Shown one piece after another: positions 24,759 through 33,838 of a stretch of DNA of 35,246 nt; within the stretch, counting starts at the first letter, position 1; each line of letters opens with the position of its first letter. Made by a program: the position numbers and the translations under genes. The stretch is from assembly GCA_048939265.1 (NCBI GenBank), contig JBHLPQ010000016.1:1-35246 (forward strand). The letters are read 5' to 3'. The stretch is from Hodarchaeum sp048939265. Lineage in GTDB: Archaea; Asgardarchaeota; Heimdallarchaeia; Hodarchaeales; Hodarchaeaceae. The notes under the pieces are model-generated. The model searched no databases. It saw only the letters and a list, made by a program, of their open reading frames with translations, and was not told the origin of the DNA.

Positions 24759-27161
24759 TTGATTTTCCAAAATGATCTCCAGAATATTATATCGGAAATT
24801 CCTATTGAACAGCTCCTCGCAGGTGGGATTTGTTTTCTTTTAGCTGTTATTTTCCTTCTAGAATTGAGAAAATACCTGAAATATCGTTCTTATCCTGATT
24901 TAATGGAGCTCTCTGGAGTTGGTGTCATGGCTTCTGGACTTTTTGCGTTTACAGGAGATCTTCTCCTTGCAGGTTTAGCAGGAATCTTAGCTTTAATGAT
25001 TATTGGATCGTTCGAGGTACGGGAGAACCTCATTTGGTTTAAAATGATGGTAACTTTTACCATTAGTTATGGTTTCTTCTTCGTGATGGTTGTTCTGGGT
25101 TTTTTAACAACCAAAGTTTTCCCCTCTCTCGGAGAAACAATCAAGCTTTTTCTGATTTCTCTTGGATTATCTCCAAATATTAATATTAATCAATTTTTTG
25201 TAGGAATCGGTTATAATTTAATTCTGTGGATTATGATATTAACTGCATTTATCGTTTTTGGTAAAAAATTCATTGTAGTAACACGTTTCATTAGTCCGCA
25301 AATGGTTTATCTTGTACTATACCTAGTTGCTCTATTACTTATTCTACAACTAAATCTTCCTGATTTAGCAAAATATCTCGCGATTTTTGCTACCAACATC
25401 TTCATATATCTGATTTCAGGTCCACTACTGACACTTCTGTTTGGAATTCAAACCCTAGAAGATACACGTGTTGAGAAGATTATAAAAGAAGTGCAAACCG
25501 AAATCTCAACACCAATCCGAAGAATTGGTATTGTGAAGGCACCTATCTTAAACGCTTTCGCATATGGGCCCTGGTTTGATCAACGTATTGCTTATATCGC
25601 TTCTGATTTAGATCAATTTACTGATGCAGAAATTCGTGGAATAACTGCCCATGAATTAGCTCATGTTGGGAGAAAGCATACCCTCTTGTTGTTGGGTCTC
25701 ACCGCGGTGGAACTTGCTATTAAAGCTGTGATTGATGCTCCCTCTACTTATTGGGAATATGTTTTAGGCACAAACCAAACCTGGGATTTTCTTAGTTTCT
25801 GGTTATTTAACATAGTGCTGTTCGCATTTTTACTTACTTTTGTAAAGATGTTAGAAGGGCAAGCAGATAAAATCACGAGGGAAAAAGGTTTTGGAATAGA
25901 CTTGGCTGAGTCATTATATCGTTTAGAAGGTTTCTATTATGGTATTGCTGGAGAAATCGGATTTAATACACAATTAATGACTGGAAAAACGCGATCTAAA
26001 GATGAAGATATTCGTTTCATGGGAGATCAAGCATATTATCTCTATCGGAATCTTGCTCCGAGTAGAATGACCTGTTTCATGAATCTAATTGCATCCCATC
26101 CATTAACAACAATTCGGTTAGCAATGCAAATAGACCACTCTATTGGGGCATTTAAAGCTGGGTTTATGATTTGGATGCTATTAATTCCAGGATTAAGAAA
26201 GAGAACGATAAAAAAACTTCAAATAAGTCATCAAAAACTTGCTGATTTACTATCACAAAAGTATATGCGAGATTTTGGGACAATAGAGGACTATTTGGAA
26301 ATTACTTTTGAGGAATACTGGGCTAAATATTATGTTGGGCGATACGTTCTTGCTAAACCTTGGTTATCTCAAGGTACTGCTCTCTGGGGGAAAATTATTG
26401 GTTTTAATCGTACTGAAAACATCGTTTCACCAATTGAATTAGAAATGGAAATCTCAAATGAAAATACAGTAAAAATTTCCAAATGTGATTATACCCTCGC
26501 CATAGCAGAACCACAGCACCAATATTTCACAAAAGGAGGAGATATAGTAATTCTAGATAAGGTAGAAATCAAAAATGGAAAATTTCGGAGATTCAAATTC
26601 TCTAGAAATGGAAAAGATATTTCCTCACGATCAATCGGACTTGATGTATCCGAATTTCAACAATTACCTTATTGGTTAGTCTATAAAGAGGGAAAAATTC
26701 AGCCCTGGGGCCTGAAAGAGGTTCATGTCGAAGATAATTTCAAAAATACTTCATTTATTTTTGAGGATGAATCTCAGAAGGAATATCGATTTACAGGACG
26801 AGATTTAATTATTTCTTCCCCTCCTATTGTTCAAATGATCAATGCAAAGAACTGGAATAAAGAAAAATCCTTTTTTAAACTGCTACAAAAGCTAGATGAA
26901 CCATTTATTCTTTATGACAAAGAAGATATTGATATTGGTTCACCATGTAAAATCAAGCGAATTCAAGATAATGATACGATAGAATTGCTTGAAGGGAGAA
27001 CTCAACGAATGATAACACCTAGTAAAATTGATGCATTAATTCTTGATTATCCATTTTTTTTAGTTAATTTTAGAAATGAAATGGGGTTTGGTAACGTTCT
27101 GACATTGAAACTGTTTAATAGAGGGCTTAAAATTAAGTATATGGGTCTTAATAGTCTCTAG
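24759..27161 (+). CDS. M48 (HtpX-like) membrane metalloprotease with long C-terminal extension
   Basis: The 800-residue protein has about six to seven N-terminal membrane segments (within 20-230), then the zinc protease core. The core shows LNAFAYGPW, the zinc site HELAH (298-302), and the third ligand region LEGQAD (365-370) after another hydrophobic segment. SHPLTTIRLA marks the end of the peptidase domain. M48 enzymes act on membrane or misfolded proteins; HtpX is the nearest type and Ste24 is related. Residues from about 540 to 800 form an extra, mainly beta-strand cytoplasmic region that I do not recognise and that ordinary HtpX (about 290 residues) lacks. The gene ends 14 bases from the convergent coiled-coil gene. 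Confidence 0.88.
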   Translation: MIFQNDLQNIISEIPIEQLLAGGICFLLAVIFLLELRKYLKYRSYPDLMELSGVGVMASGLFAFTGDLLLAGLAGILALMIIGSFEVRENLIWFKMMVTFTISYGFFFVMVVLGFLTTKVFPSLGETIKLFLISLGLSPNININQFFVGIGYNLILWIMILTAFIVFGKKFIVVTRFISPQMVYLVLYLVALLLILQLNLPDLAKYLAIFATNIFIYLISGPLLTLLFGIQTLEDTRVEKIIKEVQTEISTPIRRIGIVKAPILNAFAYGPWFDQRIAYIASDLDQFTDAEIRGITAHELAHVGRKHTLLLLGLTAVELAIKAVIDAPSTYWEYVLGTNQTWDFLSFWLFNIVLFAFLLTFVKMLEGQADKITREKGFGIDLAESLYRLEGFYYGIAGEIGFNTQLMTGKTRSKDEDIRFMGDQAYYLYRNLAPSRMTCFMNLIASHPLTTIRLAMQIDHSIGAFKAGFMIWMLLIPGLRKRTIKKLQISHQKLADLLSQKYMRDFGTIEDYLEITFEEYWAKYYVGRYVLAKPWLSQGTALWGKIIGFNRTENIVSPIELEMEISNENTVKISKCDYTLAIAEPQHQYFTKGGDIVILDKVEIKNGKFRRFKFSRNGKDISSRSIGLDVSEFQQLPYWLVYKEGKIQPWGLKEVHVEDNFKNTSFIFEDESQKEYRFTGRDLIISSPPIVQMINAKNWNKEKSFFKLLQKLDEPFILYDKEDIDIGSPCKIKRIQDNDTIELLEGRTQRMITPSKIDALILDYPFFLVNFRNEMGFGNVLTLKLFNRGLKIKYMGLNSL

Positions 27162-27175
27162 GAATCCAGATGAAA

Positions 27176-28423
27176 TTATTCTTCATTTTCGAGTACTTCT
27201 TTTACAATGTCTTTAGCACGTTGATGTCTTTCATTTAATGATTCAGATAGTTGAGTTAATTTCTTCTCATCAAGGTTGATTTCTTCCTCTTTTTCTTTCA
27301 AATTTACTTTGACTGTTTCTAGTTTTTGTTCAAATCGTGTCAATTTCTCGTTGACCGATTTAAATCCTTGCGATTCTCCTATTTTCTCTTTTTCTATCAA
27401 ATTCTGTTTCCATTCTGTTTTCCATGAATCCATCTTTTCTTGTTGTATAGCTTTTAACTCTTGGTTTAAATTGTTGATATCTTTCTGCTTTAGATGAAGA
27501 CCAGATAAGCCAACTTCAATCAATTCCTCTAGCAGCGCTACAATTTCAGGATTATCTTCTTTTTCGTTCAAAAAACTCTGGACGGGGGTTTTTTCGTAAG
27601 CTAGAGCAGTATTTACAATCCCAAACTCACCTGAAATTGATCCACGTTGAATTTCACGGGCATATTTCTTAAATATCTTCTTAAATGAGTTCAAATGCCT
27701 TCCAATTTCGATTTCTAGCTCAGTCATTCGCACTCCAAGGTTTCGTGATTTTTTTATCAAAGGGTTCTCTAATATAAGGTTAATTTCTCCCTCAGTTTCC
27801 TCTTCAACCTTTTCTAAATCTTCATATTCCTTCTGATATTCATTTATTTCTATTTTAGTCTTCGAAATATCTTCCGTCAGTTTTTGTATATCTTCTCTCA
27901 ATTCTTTTAAATCCTCTAAAGCTTTAATTATACGATATTCTTCTTTTTGAAGATTACGTAGATTTGATAATTCACTACTTAATTTACCTAGAGGTGAATA
28001 AATTGTTCGCTTTTTGATAATATAATCAAGGCCCATTATTTGATCAGTTATGCTTCGCTCCCGATTAATGTCATTCATCAGACGTGAAACGACCCTAATG
28101 AATTGATTTAACTCATCGGATGTTAATTTCTTAGAAGGATCTGGAACTGTGAAATTGGAAAATTGATCTTCAAGGAAGTGTGATAATGCATTGATCGCTT
28201 TTAACGATTCAAATTGAGAGCGAAACTTTATTTTCTTCACTCCTTCCTCTGTAAGTTTTGATTCTGTTTCTTTAATAAGTCTCTCACACCCCCCTTTCAC
28301 TTTTTCTGCTTCTTTCTGTATTGATAAAAGGATATTCTTACTTTTTTTATAGGCTAGGTCGATAATCTTCTTTTTGTACATTTGGATCTGTTCAATATGT
28401 TTGCTAATGTCGTTTTCTGTCAT
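27176..28423 (-). CDS. Long coiled-coil protein of unknown function
   Basis: The 415-residue protein is highly charged and almost wholly helical. Strong heptads fall at about 20-75, 150-215 and 320-405, and a less charged middle (about 230-310) contains ARGIQRGSISGEFG-like turns that may form a small folded domain. It has no membrane segment, signal or enzyme motif. ATG 28423 has AGGTGG upstream and starts eight bases after the stop of the Roadblock-like gene, so the two are almost certainly one operon and may form a complex. Such proteins in Asgard genomes are often called SMC-like, but there is no ATPase head here. Confidence 0.7.
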   Translation of the reverse strand: MTENDISKHIEQIQMYKKKIIDLAYKKSKNILLSIQKEAEKVKGGCERLIKETESKLTEEGVKKIKFRSQFESLKAINALSHFLEDQFSNFTVPDPSKKLTSDELNQFIRVVSRLMNDINRERSITDQIMGLDYIIKKRTIYSPLGKLSSELSNLRNLQKEEYRIIKALEDLKELREDIQKLTEDISKTKIEINEYQKEYEDLEKVEEETEGEINLILENPLIKKSRNLGVRMTELEIEIGRHLNSFKKIFKKYAREIQRGSISGEFGIVNTALAYEKTPVQSFLNEKEDNPEIVALLEELIEVGLSGLHLKQKDINNLNQELKAIQQEKMDSWKTEWKQNLIEKEKIGESQGFKSVNEKLTRFEQKLETVKVNLKEKEEEINLDEKKLTQLSESLNERHQRAKDIVKEVLENEE

Positions 28424-28431
28424 CGAACCAC

Positions 28432-28818
28432 CTATTTTTTCGAATAGTAGATTGAAGAGAGATAAAGTTCCTCTAATCGTGTTACCATCATTTCTAGTTG
28501 AGGTCTTCTATCATCCTTTTCCTTGAATCCAATTATGATATGATTTACTTCTCTTTCGTTTGTCAAAAACTCTAAACTTTCAGAAGTTGGTGTAATACCT
28601 TCCCACATTTGAGGGAGAATTGCACATATTTGCTCGAACTCTTCAATTTTCATTTCAACAATAGATCCATTATTTTTTTTCAATCCTGTTAATGGAAAAC
28701 CACTATTATCGCTTATAAAGGAAGCTAGCATTTGATGTTTATCTGTTCCTCCAGCCATTTGTTTCGATAAAATTGCTCTAAGAGATAAGCGCATCTGGTC
28801 CTCTAAATTCCGGCTCAT
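28432..28818 (-). CDS. Roadblock/LC7-like protein
   Basis: Counted from ATG 28818 the protein has 128 residues and the length and order of a Roadblock/longin-type fold: an N-terminal helix, a strand pair around ASFISDNSGFPLTG (the usual dG turn), a long helix EEFEQICAILPQMWEGI, strands VNHIIIGFKE, and a final helix. Roadblock proteins dimerise and control small GTPases or dynein in eukaryotes, MglB with MglA in bacteria, and are abundant in Asgard archaea. Possible starts at 28830 (ATG) and 28833 (TTG) overlap the AGGTTGAT site that best serves ATG 28818. The partner could be the coiled-coil protein made from the same operon. Confidence 0.6.
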   Translation of the reverse strand: MSRNLEDQMRLSLRAILSKQMAGGTDKHQMLASFISDNSGFPLTGLKKNNGSIVEMKIEEFEQICAILPQMWEGITPTSESLEFLTNEREVNHIIIGFKEKDDRRPQLEMMVTRLEELYLSSIYYSKK

Positions 28819-28954
28819 TTCTTGTTTCATCAACCTGGTTCTTAGTGTTTCATCAGAAAATACGGCTTATTTTTGTTTTTAATTTTTTTTTTATTTCGAC
28901 TAGAATTTTAGATTGGTTCGAAAGGATAATATTTTCAAAGAAGGTCAAAGGGAG

Positions 28955-31900
28955 ATGGCTAAATTCTACAAACTAAGTCTTGTCCAGCTATCAATCGACA
29001 TTATAGCTCAGCTAGATACCAATTTATGTGAAATGTACATGAAATTCCTTAATAAGTCATTAAAAACAAAGAAAACTTCAAGAAACACAATTTTTCTCAT
29101 TTCTCTAATCTTTATTTCTATAACCAGTGCCACAAACGCACATAACATTCTCAATACAAACGATGAGAGAATACAAGAAAATACAAAAATCATTTCCGAT
29201 AATAATTTCAAAATAAATTCCTTTGAGAGCGATACCCAAATAGATGATGACACATTTAGTATTGATGCTTTATATGAATACCTAAATTCGCTATATCAAG
29301 AAGCGGGTATTTATTTAGAAGCAGATGAAGGTTTTGCTACATCAACCGCTACTTATGAAGCTCTTTCTGTTTTAAGATTTTTTGGTCTCGATTACTATCA
29401 GTTTGGGGCTGAATGGGAAACAAAGGAGCTGTCTCTTGCAAACAATTTGATTCTTCTTGGAGATGAAGAGGATTCAGGAGGGTTTTATCTCAGCTCAGAA
29501 GCTAATAATCCTTCATTAGAGGGAACATTCGGTGTAGCGACATCTCTCTGGATAATGGATGAATTACCAACGAAATTTAAACCGAGAAACTCAGAATTAT
29601 TAGACTTTGTGATTAATTCAACCTTCGATAAAGAAAAATTAAGTTTCCATGAGGTTGGACAAATTAACGGTTCAATCAAGGCAACTTTTCAAGCGTTAAC
29701 GATTTTAGATTTAATTCATAAAGTTGCAATAATTCCTAAGATCGATAAAGATGTGAATGTAACTGTCTTAGATTTTATGTCAGATTATTCACTCAATATT
29801 TTGGAATTCCTAGAGAATTCATGGGAAAACTCATACTTCTATTCCTACAGTCCTTTTCAAACTAAAATTGAGGAAACATGGTATGCTCTTCAATCAATCA
29901 AGATTTTAGAGCGATTTGGAAACCTATTAGGAATAACATTACCTAAAAAACTTAATGATTATCAAGAAAGCGTATCAAATTGGTTGAGGTCATTACTAAA
30001 AACAACAGGTCCTACAAAAGGAGGATTTGGAACCTCTGAATACGCAACTGTTTCTGAAACTGGAATGGCTTACGCTATTTTCAACCTTTTTAATGCAATA
30101 GAAAACATTGAAGATACTAATAATGAAACAATTAATTTTATTTATTCATCTCAATTTCTTAAACGGGAAAATAGAACTTACCGCACCTCTGAATTGGTTC
30201 ATATGGGAGGATTTGGTCCTAATAACCTTACCTATAGTGACAGTGAAAAGAGTAAACGAGTTAATATCCATGATACATATTATGCTGCATTAACTCTTCT
30301 TTTATCAGGTGATATATTTAATTCTATCAATCTGTCCTTAGAGACAACACACTATCAGGAAATAATTCAGGAATATCCTGACAGTATGAATAAAACAAAC
30401 TATATTATTCAAGGAAAACCCGGATCTATTGAACAATATTTTACAATTTATGGTTACAAATCTCATGGATCTTTGAAGTTAGTAACGACTGTAGATACTT
30501 GGAATCTTACCCATCACGGCTATACTGAGCATAATTCAAGTTTTTTTGGAAAATCAAATGCTTTATATGTAGTAGACATAGAAAAGGATTTGCAAGCTGA
30601 TTTTAATTGGACATTAGGTTCTCATAAATTAATCAATATGATATCTATCAGAAATTTACCAATTATTGAACCTCATGTCTATTTTTGTAATTCAACATTA
30701 TTTATAGGATTTAATCATTATTTAAAATTCGGATCTCAAGATATTCAGCCTGGAGATAATGTTAATGTAACAATATTCTATCAGAATCGTTCTGTTCCTG
30801 ACATATCTACCCAAAATATCACAGATGGAACTGTAAGTGCTATTTTAGAAGCGCCAGATCAAAAAATTTATCCCTGGTTTAAATTAGAACCAATCAATAC
30901 CACTATTGAAGCAATTTACTATATTTGGAACGTTTATGACCAAGCTCTATTAGGAACATGGAAATTAACAACTACATTCAATCAATCCAACTTTGAGCTT
31001 GTGTTTACAGATCAAATTGAGATTATTGATACGGTAATTCTAGAAAATTTATCTTCCATCCCCCAATATTACCCTGGGGAAGATATGAACATAAATGTTT
31101 CATTAAAATATTCAAATGGTAACTTCACACCTAAAGCTAATGCATCTATTGTCTTTACTAGCAATGAGACACAAACAGAAGTTTTCAATCTTACATTAAA
31201 GTACTTTAAGGGGAACACTTACACAACAAGAGGAATTGATTGCCCTATTCGCTTCCTATATGGTTTCTATAATGTTTCAGTTCGATTGACATGGAACTCT
31301 ACGATGAAGTTAGTACCCGATTTAATCAGCAATGATAGTTTTCCTGTTATCACTATTAGAGGAATTTCCATTATTTCAGATGCTTCTTTTAAAACTGATT
31401 ACCGTGATTTACAGACATTACAAGATAGTAATTTAATCTATTACGGTGAGACAATTAATCTCTCTTTGAAAATTGGATTTAAACATAATTCAAGCGTCTA
31501 TAACGTTACTAACGAAAGAGTAATAGTAAAAGGAGGATTAACTAATATCACTCAACCATCATCTTTCATACAACTGTTTCAGATCTCTCAATCTAATGAA
31601 ACACTTTTCTTGAATGGATTGATCAATTCTAACCTTCCAAATACTACCTTTGGAACTCGATTTCAAATCTTCTCTGAATGGAACGAATCATATGTTTATC
31701 TTCGAGATTCGCTAAACCCGGAAATAAGCGCTGCGTATAATTTCTCTCTTATTGGAACTTTTAAAATCGAAAATATTTCATATGTTGCTACTGAGATGTC
31801 CAATGACCTCTTTTGTTATGCTCTTGACACAACATCAGTAATTTCTATATCCTTCAGAATAATAAATACTGAATTAGAGAACTATAATATTCCAGTCCCC

Positions 31901-32236
31901 AATCTCAATCTATATGGAATACTAGATATTCAAAACAAAAGGGGAACTTTGAATTGGTCTCTCCCTAGTATTACTTCGGCAACCGATCAAAATGGGATAC
32001 CAATCTACTTTTCGTCAATACCTACGTCAAATCTAAATCCGAACAGTTATGAAATCATGATTTATTCATGGTCAGCTATTAAGGAGTATTTGTTCATTGG
32101 TGAATTATCTCCAGGATTTAAAATTATAAAGTCTTTCTCACCACAACCAATAATACAATTGCATGAAGCACTAATTCTTATTGCTGGAATAGTCTTTATT
32201 TTGCTTGTATATTTAAATTTGAAGAAATTTCGGTAA
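28955..32236 (+). CDS. Large secreted or membrane-anchored protein with alpha/alpha-toroid domain
   Basis: Counted from ATG 28955 it has 1093 residues. It has an N-terminal hydrophobic segment (about 46-59, IFLISLIFISITSA) typical of a signal peptide, and a C-terminal membrane helix (about 1068-1086) followed by KKFR, so most of the chain is outside. Residues about 90-460 show at least six helical-hairpin repeats of the prenyltransferase/terpenoid-cyclase toroid type (TATYEALSVLRFFG, TWYALQSIKILERFG, DTYYAALTLLLSG), plus GGFGTSE and GGFGPNN. The rest looks like beta-sandwich domains. About 35 N-x-S/T sequons suggest heavy N-glycosylation. The layout resembles complement-type thioester domains or ribophorin II. 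The start is uncertain: TTG 28913, ATG 28955 (GAAGG upstream) and ATG 29039 (ideal signal-peptide start) are all possible. Confidence 0.75.
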   Translation: MAKFYKLSLVQLSIDIIAQLDTNLCEMYMKFLNKSLKTKKTSRNTIFLISLIFISITSATNAHNILNTNDERIQENTKIISDNNFKINSFESDTQIDDDTFSIDALYEYLNSLYQEAGIYLEADEGFATSTATYEALSVLRFFGLDYYQFGAEWETKELSLANNLILLGDEEDSGGFYLSSEANNPSLEGTFGVATSLWIMDELPTKFKPRNSELLDFVINSTFDKEKLSFHEVGQINGSIKATFQALTILDLIHKVAIIPKIDKDVNVTVLDFMSDYSLNILEFLENSWENSYFYSYSPFQTKIEETWYALQSIKILERFGNLLGITLPKKLNDYQESVSNWLRSLLKTTGPTKGGFGTSEYATVSETGMAYAIFNLFNAIENIEDTNNETINFIYSSQFLKRENRTYRTSELVHMGGFGPNNLTYSDSEKSKRVNIHDTYYAALTLLLSGDIFNSINLSLETTHYQEIIQEYPDSMNKTNYIIQGKPGSIEQYFTIYGYKSHGSLKLVTTVDTWNLTHHGYTEHNSSFFGKSNALYVVDIEKDLQADFNWTLGSHKLINMISIRNLPIIEPHVYFCNSTLFIGFNHYLKFGSQDIQPGDNVNVTIFYQNRSVPDISTQNITDGTVSAILEAPDQKIYPWFKLEPINTTIEAIYYIWNVYDQALLGTWKLTTTFNQSNFELVFTDQIEIIDTVILENLSSIPQYYPGEDMNINVSLKYSNGNFTPKANASIVFTSNETQTEVFNLTLKYFKGNTYTTRGIDCPIRFLYGFYNVSVRLTWNSTMKLVPDLISNDSFPVITIRGISIISDASFKTDYRDLQTLQDSNLIYYGETINLSLKIGFKHNSSVYNVTNERVIVKGGLTNITQPSSFIQLFQISQSNETLFLNGLINSNLPNTTFGTRFQIFSEWNESYVYLRDSLNPEISAAYNFSLIGTFKIENISYVATEMSNDLFCYALDTTSVISISFRIINTELENYNIPVPNLNLYGILDIQNKRGTLNWSLPSITSATDQNGIPIYFSSIPTSNLNPNSYEIMIYSWSAIKEYLFIGELSPGFKIIKSFSPQPIIQLHEALILIAGIVFILLVYLNLKKFR

Positions 32237-32600
32237 CTATTCGTTGTCCAACATCAGCAGACCAGTTTTTCATAAAATTTATGAGTTTTTTTAACTGAGT
32301 TTCAGTAATTTCTGGAAAATGCATTCCAAGTAGCACTACTGTTTGAGTGCGGGTGATTTTTGAAATAATTTGAGCAATACTTCCAGCTAGCTCTCCGTCT
32401 CTATGAGCAGGAAAAGAAAAGCAATGCTGGTTTGCTGATTCAGCTCCATTTTTTCGAATATAGGGTATTCCAATTCCAACTCCCCCTAAATGATCATTCG
32501 GGCCAGTGATATCAATTATTAGCCCTTTATCTTTGAGGAAAACAGTGGCAATGAATTGGTGAGAGGAAAATTCGCTTTTAAAACTAGCAAGTTCTTTCAA
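32196..32600 (-). CDS. Small LpdD / proteasome-assembly-chaperone-like protein
   Basis: The 134-residue protein has an alternating strand-helix pattern. The glycine-rich ITGPNDHLGGVGIGIPY is followed by HRDGELAGSIAQIISK and TVVLLGMHFPEIT, which resembles the LpdD (prenylated-flavin chaperone)/PAC4-like fold. That identification is from pattern memory and only moderate. There is no membrane segment. The start is TTG 32600, with AAAGGT about eight bases upstream. It follows the two zinc-ribbon coiled-coil genes by 46 bases on the same strand and may belong to their operon. Its 3' end overlaps the convergent toroid-protein gene by 41 bases. Confidence 0.6.
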   Translation of the reverse strand: MKELASFKSEFSSHQFIATVFLKDKGLIIDITGPNDHLGGVGIGIPYIRKNGAESANQHCFSFPAHRDGELAGSIAQIISKITRTQTVVLLGMHFPEITETQLKKLINFMKNWSADVGQRIVTEISSNLNIQAK

Positions 32601-32646
32601 GAGGAGAACCTTTTATGAAATAGTTGAGTGGAAAAGGATATTTTCT

Positions 32647-33225
32647 TTAACACCCACTTTCGTCTGGTTCAGACTTAGTTTCATCCACTTTTTCTCTGTC
32701 TACTTCTTGTTTCTGTTCTTCCTCACGCTGACGGCGCTCCTGCTCCTCATGCTCATGTCGTTCTTCGTCCTCATGTTTATTGATTTTTTCCTTCAAACTA
32801 GAGATTTCTAAATCGAAGGCCTTCAGAGCATCTTCAGATTTTTGAATATTATCTAATAATGATTTTTTTTCTTCGTCAATTTCATTAATCTCGTTTTTTA
32901 GAGAATTTATTTCTTCATCCATTGTTGATATTTCTCTGCTGATATCCTGTTTTTTCTTCTCTCTCGAAACTTTTGATAATTCCAAATCGGAAACCTGTTC
33001 TTCATGAGAATTCACGCGGGTCTTGAGTTCCTGAATTCGTGTTTCAAAATCAGATTCCTGTTTTTTCAAGGCAGATTGAAGATCCTTCAAATCATTTTGA
33101 AGCTCATCAATGGTTTTTCCTTTCTGTCCTGGAGCATCTTCTATTAATTGTTCTGTGGTTGGAGGGGAACACACGGGGCAGGGTGGTCTAATAAAATAAG
33201 ATCCACAACGCGAGCATTTTGGCAT
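32647..33225 (-). CDS. Zinc-ribbon plus coiled-coil protein, paralogue B
   Basis: The 192-residue protein opens with a compact zinc site, MPKCSRCGSYFIRPPCPVC (C4, C7, C16, C19). It continues as a long charged coiled coil (about 40-155) and ends in an acidic, Glu/Arg/Gln-rich tail with a final cysteine. Its head closely matches that of the upstream neighbour (CGSYF, CPxC), so the two are tandem paralogues. ATG 33225 lies two bases after the neighbour's stop, preceded by a strong AGGAGAGGT. No function is known to me; a scaffold or adaptor role is a guess. Confidence 0.75.
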   Translation of the reverse strand: MPKCSRCGSYFIRPPCPVCSPPTTEQLIEDAPGQKGKTIDELQNDLKDLQSALKKQESDFETRIQELKTRVNSHEEQVSDLELSKVSREKKKQDISREISTMDEEINSLKNEINEIDEEKKSLLDNIQKSEDALKAFDLEISSLKEKINKHEDEERHEHEEQERRQREEEQKQEVDREKVDETKSEPDESGC

Positions 33226-33227
33226 CG

Positions 33228-33701
33228 TTATACCTCTCCTAATTTTTCTTTAAGCTGAGAGATCTCAGCTTGTTTTGTGGCAAGATCTGCCTCTAATAAT
33301 GAAAATTTTGATTTTGCTGATTCTATCTCACTCTTAATCGGAGATTTCCGTTGAATAAGGGTTTGTTTCTCATCTCTCTTTCTTTGTAAAGAAGTTTCAA
33401 GTTCGTTTACTTCTAATTCTAGTGTATCTAGTTCAGTTTTTAGTTTTCGTACAATTTCTTCATTCTTATTTATTTCTTCAGTTAAACCTTGAATTTCCAG
33501 TTCTTTCGCTTCTTGGACTTCTTTAATCTGTGATTCTGTGTTTTCTATGGATTCTATTAAATCTAATGGGTCAATTATCCGGATAGCTTTAGTTTCTTCC
33601 TTTTCTATAGTCGATACAGGTGATTCAGGTGAATCATCAGGTGTGCAAAATGGGCATGATTTTTCGCTAAAATAGCTACCGCATTTCTGACAAATAGGCA
33701 T
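33228..33701 (-). CDS. Zinc-ribbon plus coiled-coil protein, paralogue A
   Basis: The 157-residue protein starts with MPICQKCGSYFSEKSCPFC (C4, C7, C16, C19), a short acidic linker (DDSPESPVST), then an unbroken coiled coil from about residue 45 to 155. It is the first of three leftward genes and stands divergent from the helicase. Coiled-coil residues cannot prove common descent, but the identical head spacing and the 2-base junction with paralogue B make a tandem duplication likely. The two could form a heteromeric coil. Confidence 0.75.
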   Translation of the reverse strand: MPICQKCGSYFSEKSCPFCTPDDSPESPVSTIEKEETKAIRIIDPLDLIESIENTESQIKEVQEAKELEIQGLTEEINKNEEIVRKLKTELDTLELEVNELETSLQRKRDEKQTLIQRKSPIKSEIESAKSKFSLLEADLATKQAEISQLKEKLGEV

Positions 33702-33773
33702 CTTAATTCCTCATTTGACTTAAATTAGATCATTCTAAATGTTTTCTTATAACAGTTTTAATAATATTTAACC

Positions 33774-33783
33774 TATAAAAAAA
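33774..33783 (+). promoter_or_regulatory. TATA box of the helicase gene
   Basis: TATAAAAAAA lies about 60 bases before ATG 33839, so transcription should begin near 33803 with a leader of about 35 bases. Confidence 0.4.
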
Positions 33784-33838
33784 GTTTTTTCAATAGTTTT
33801 TCTTCTCTCAGAATGGAAAATTTACCTCGCTGGTTTTT

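Noticed and set aside
27176..28423. SMC or Rad50-type ATPase for the 415-residue coiled-coil protein
   Set aside because: There is no Walker A, Walker B or signature motif and no hinge-like globular centre of adequate size.
27176..28423. A second SNARE among the other coiled-coil proteins
   Set aside because: None of the coiled-coil proteins at 27176-28423, 32647-33225 or 33228-33701 ends in a membrane segment or shows a single polar central layer.
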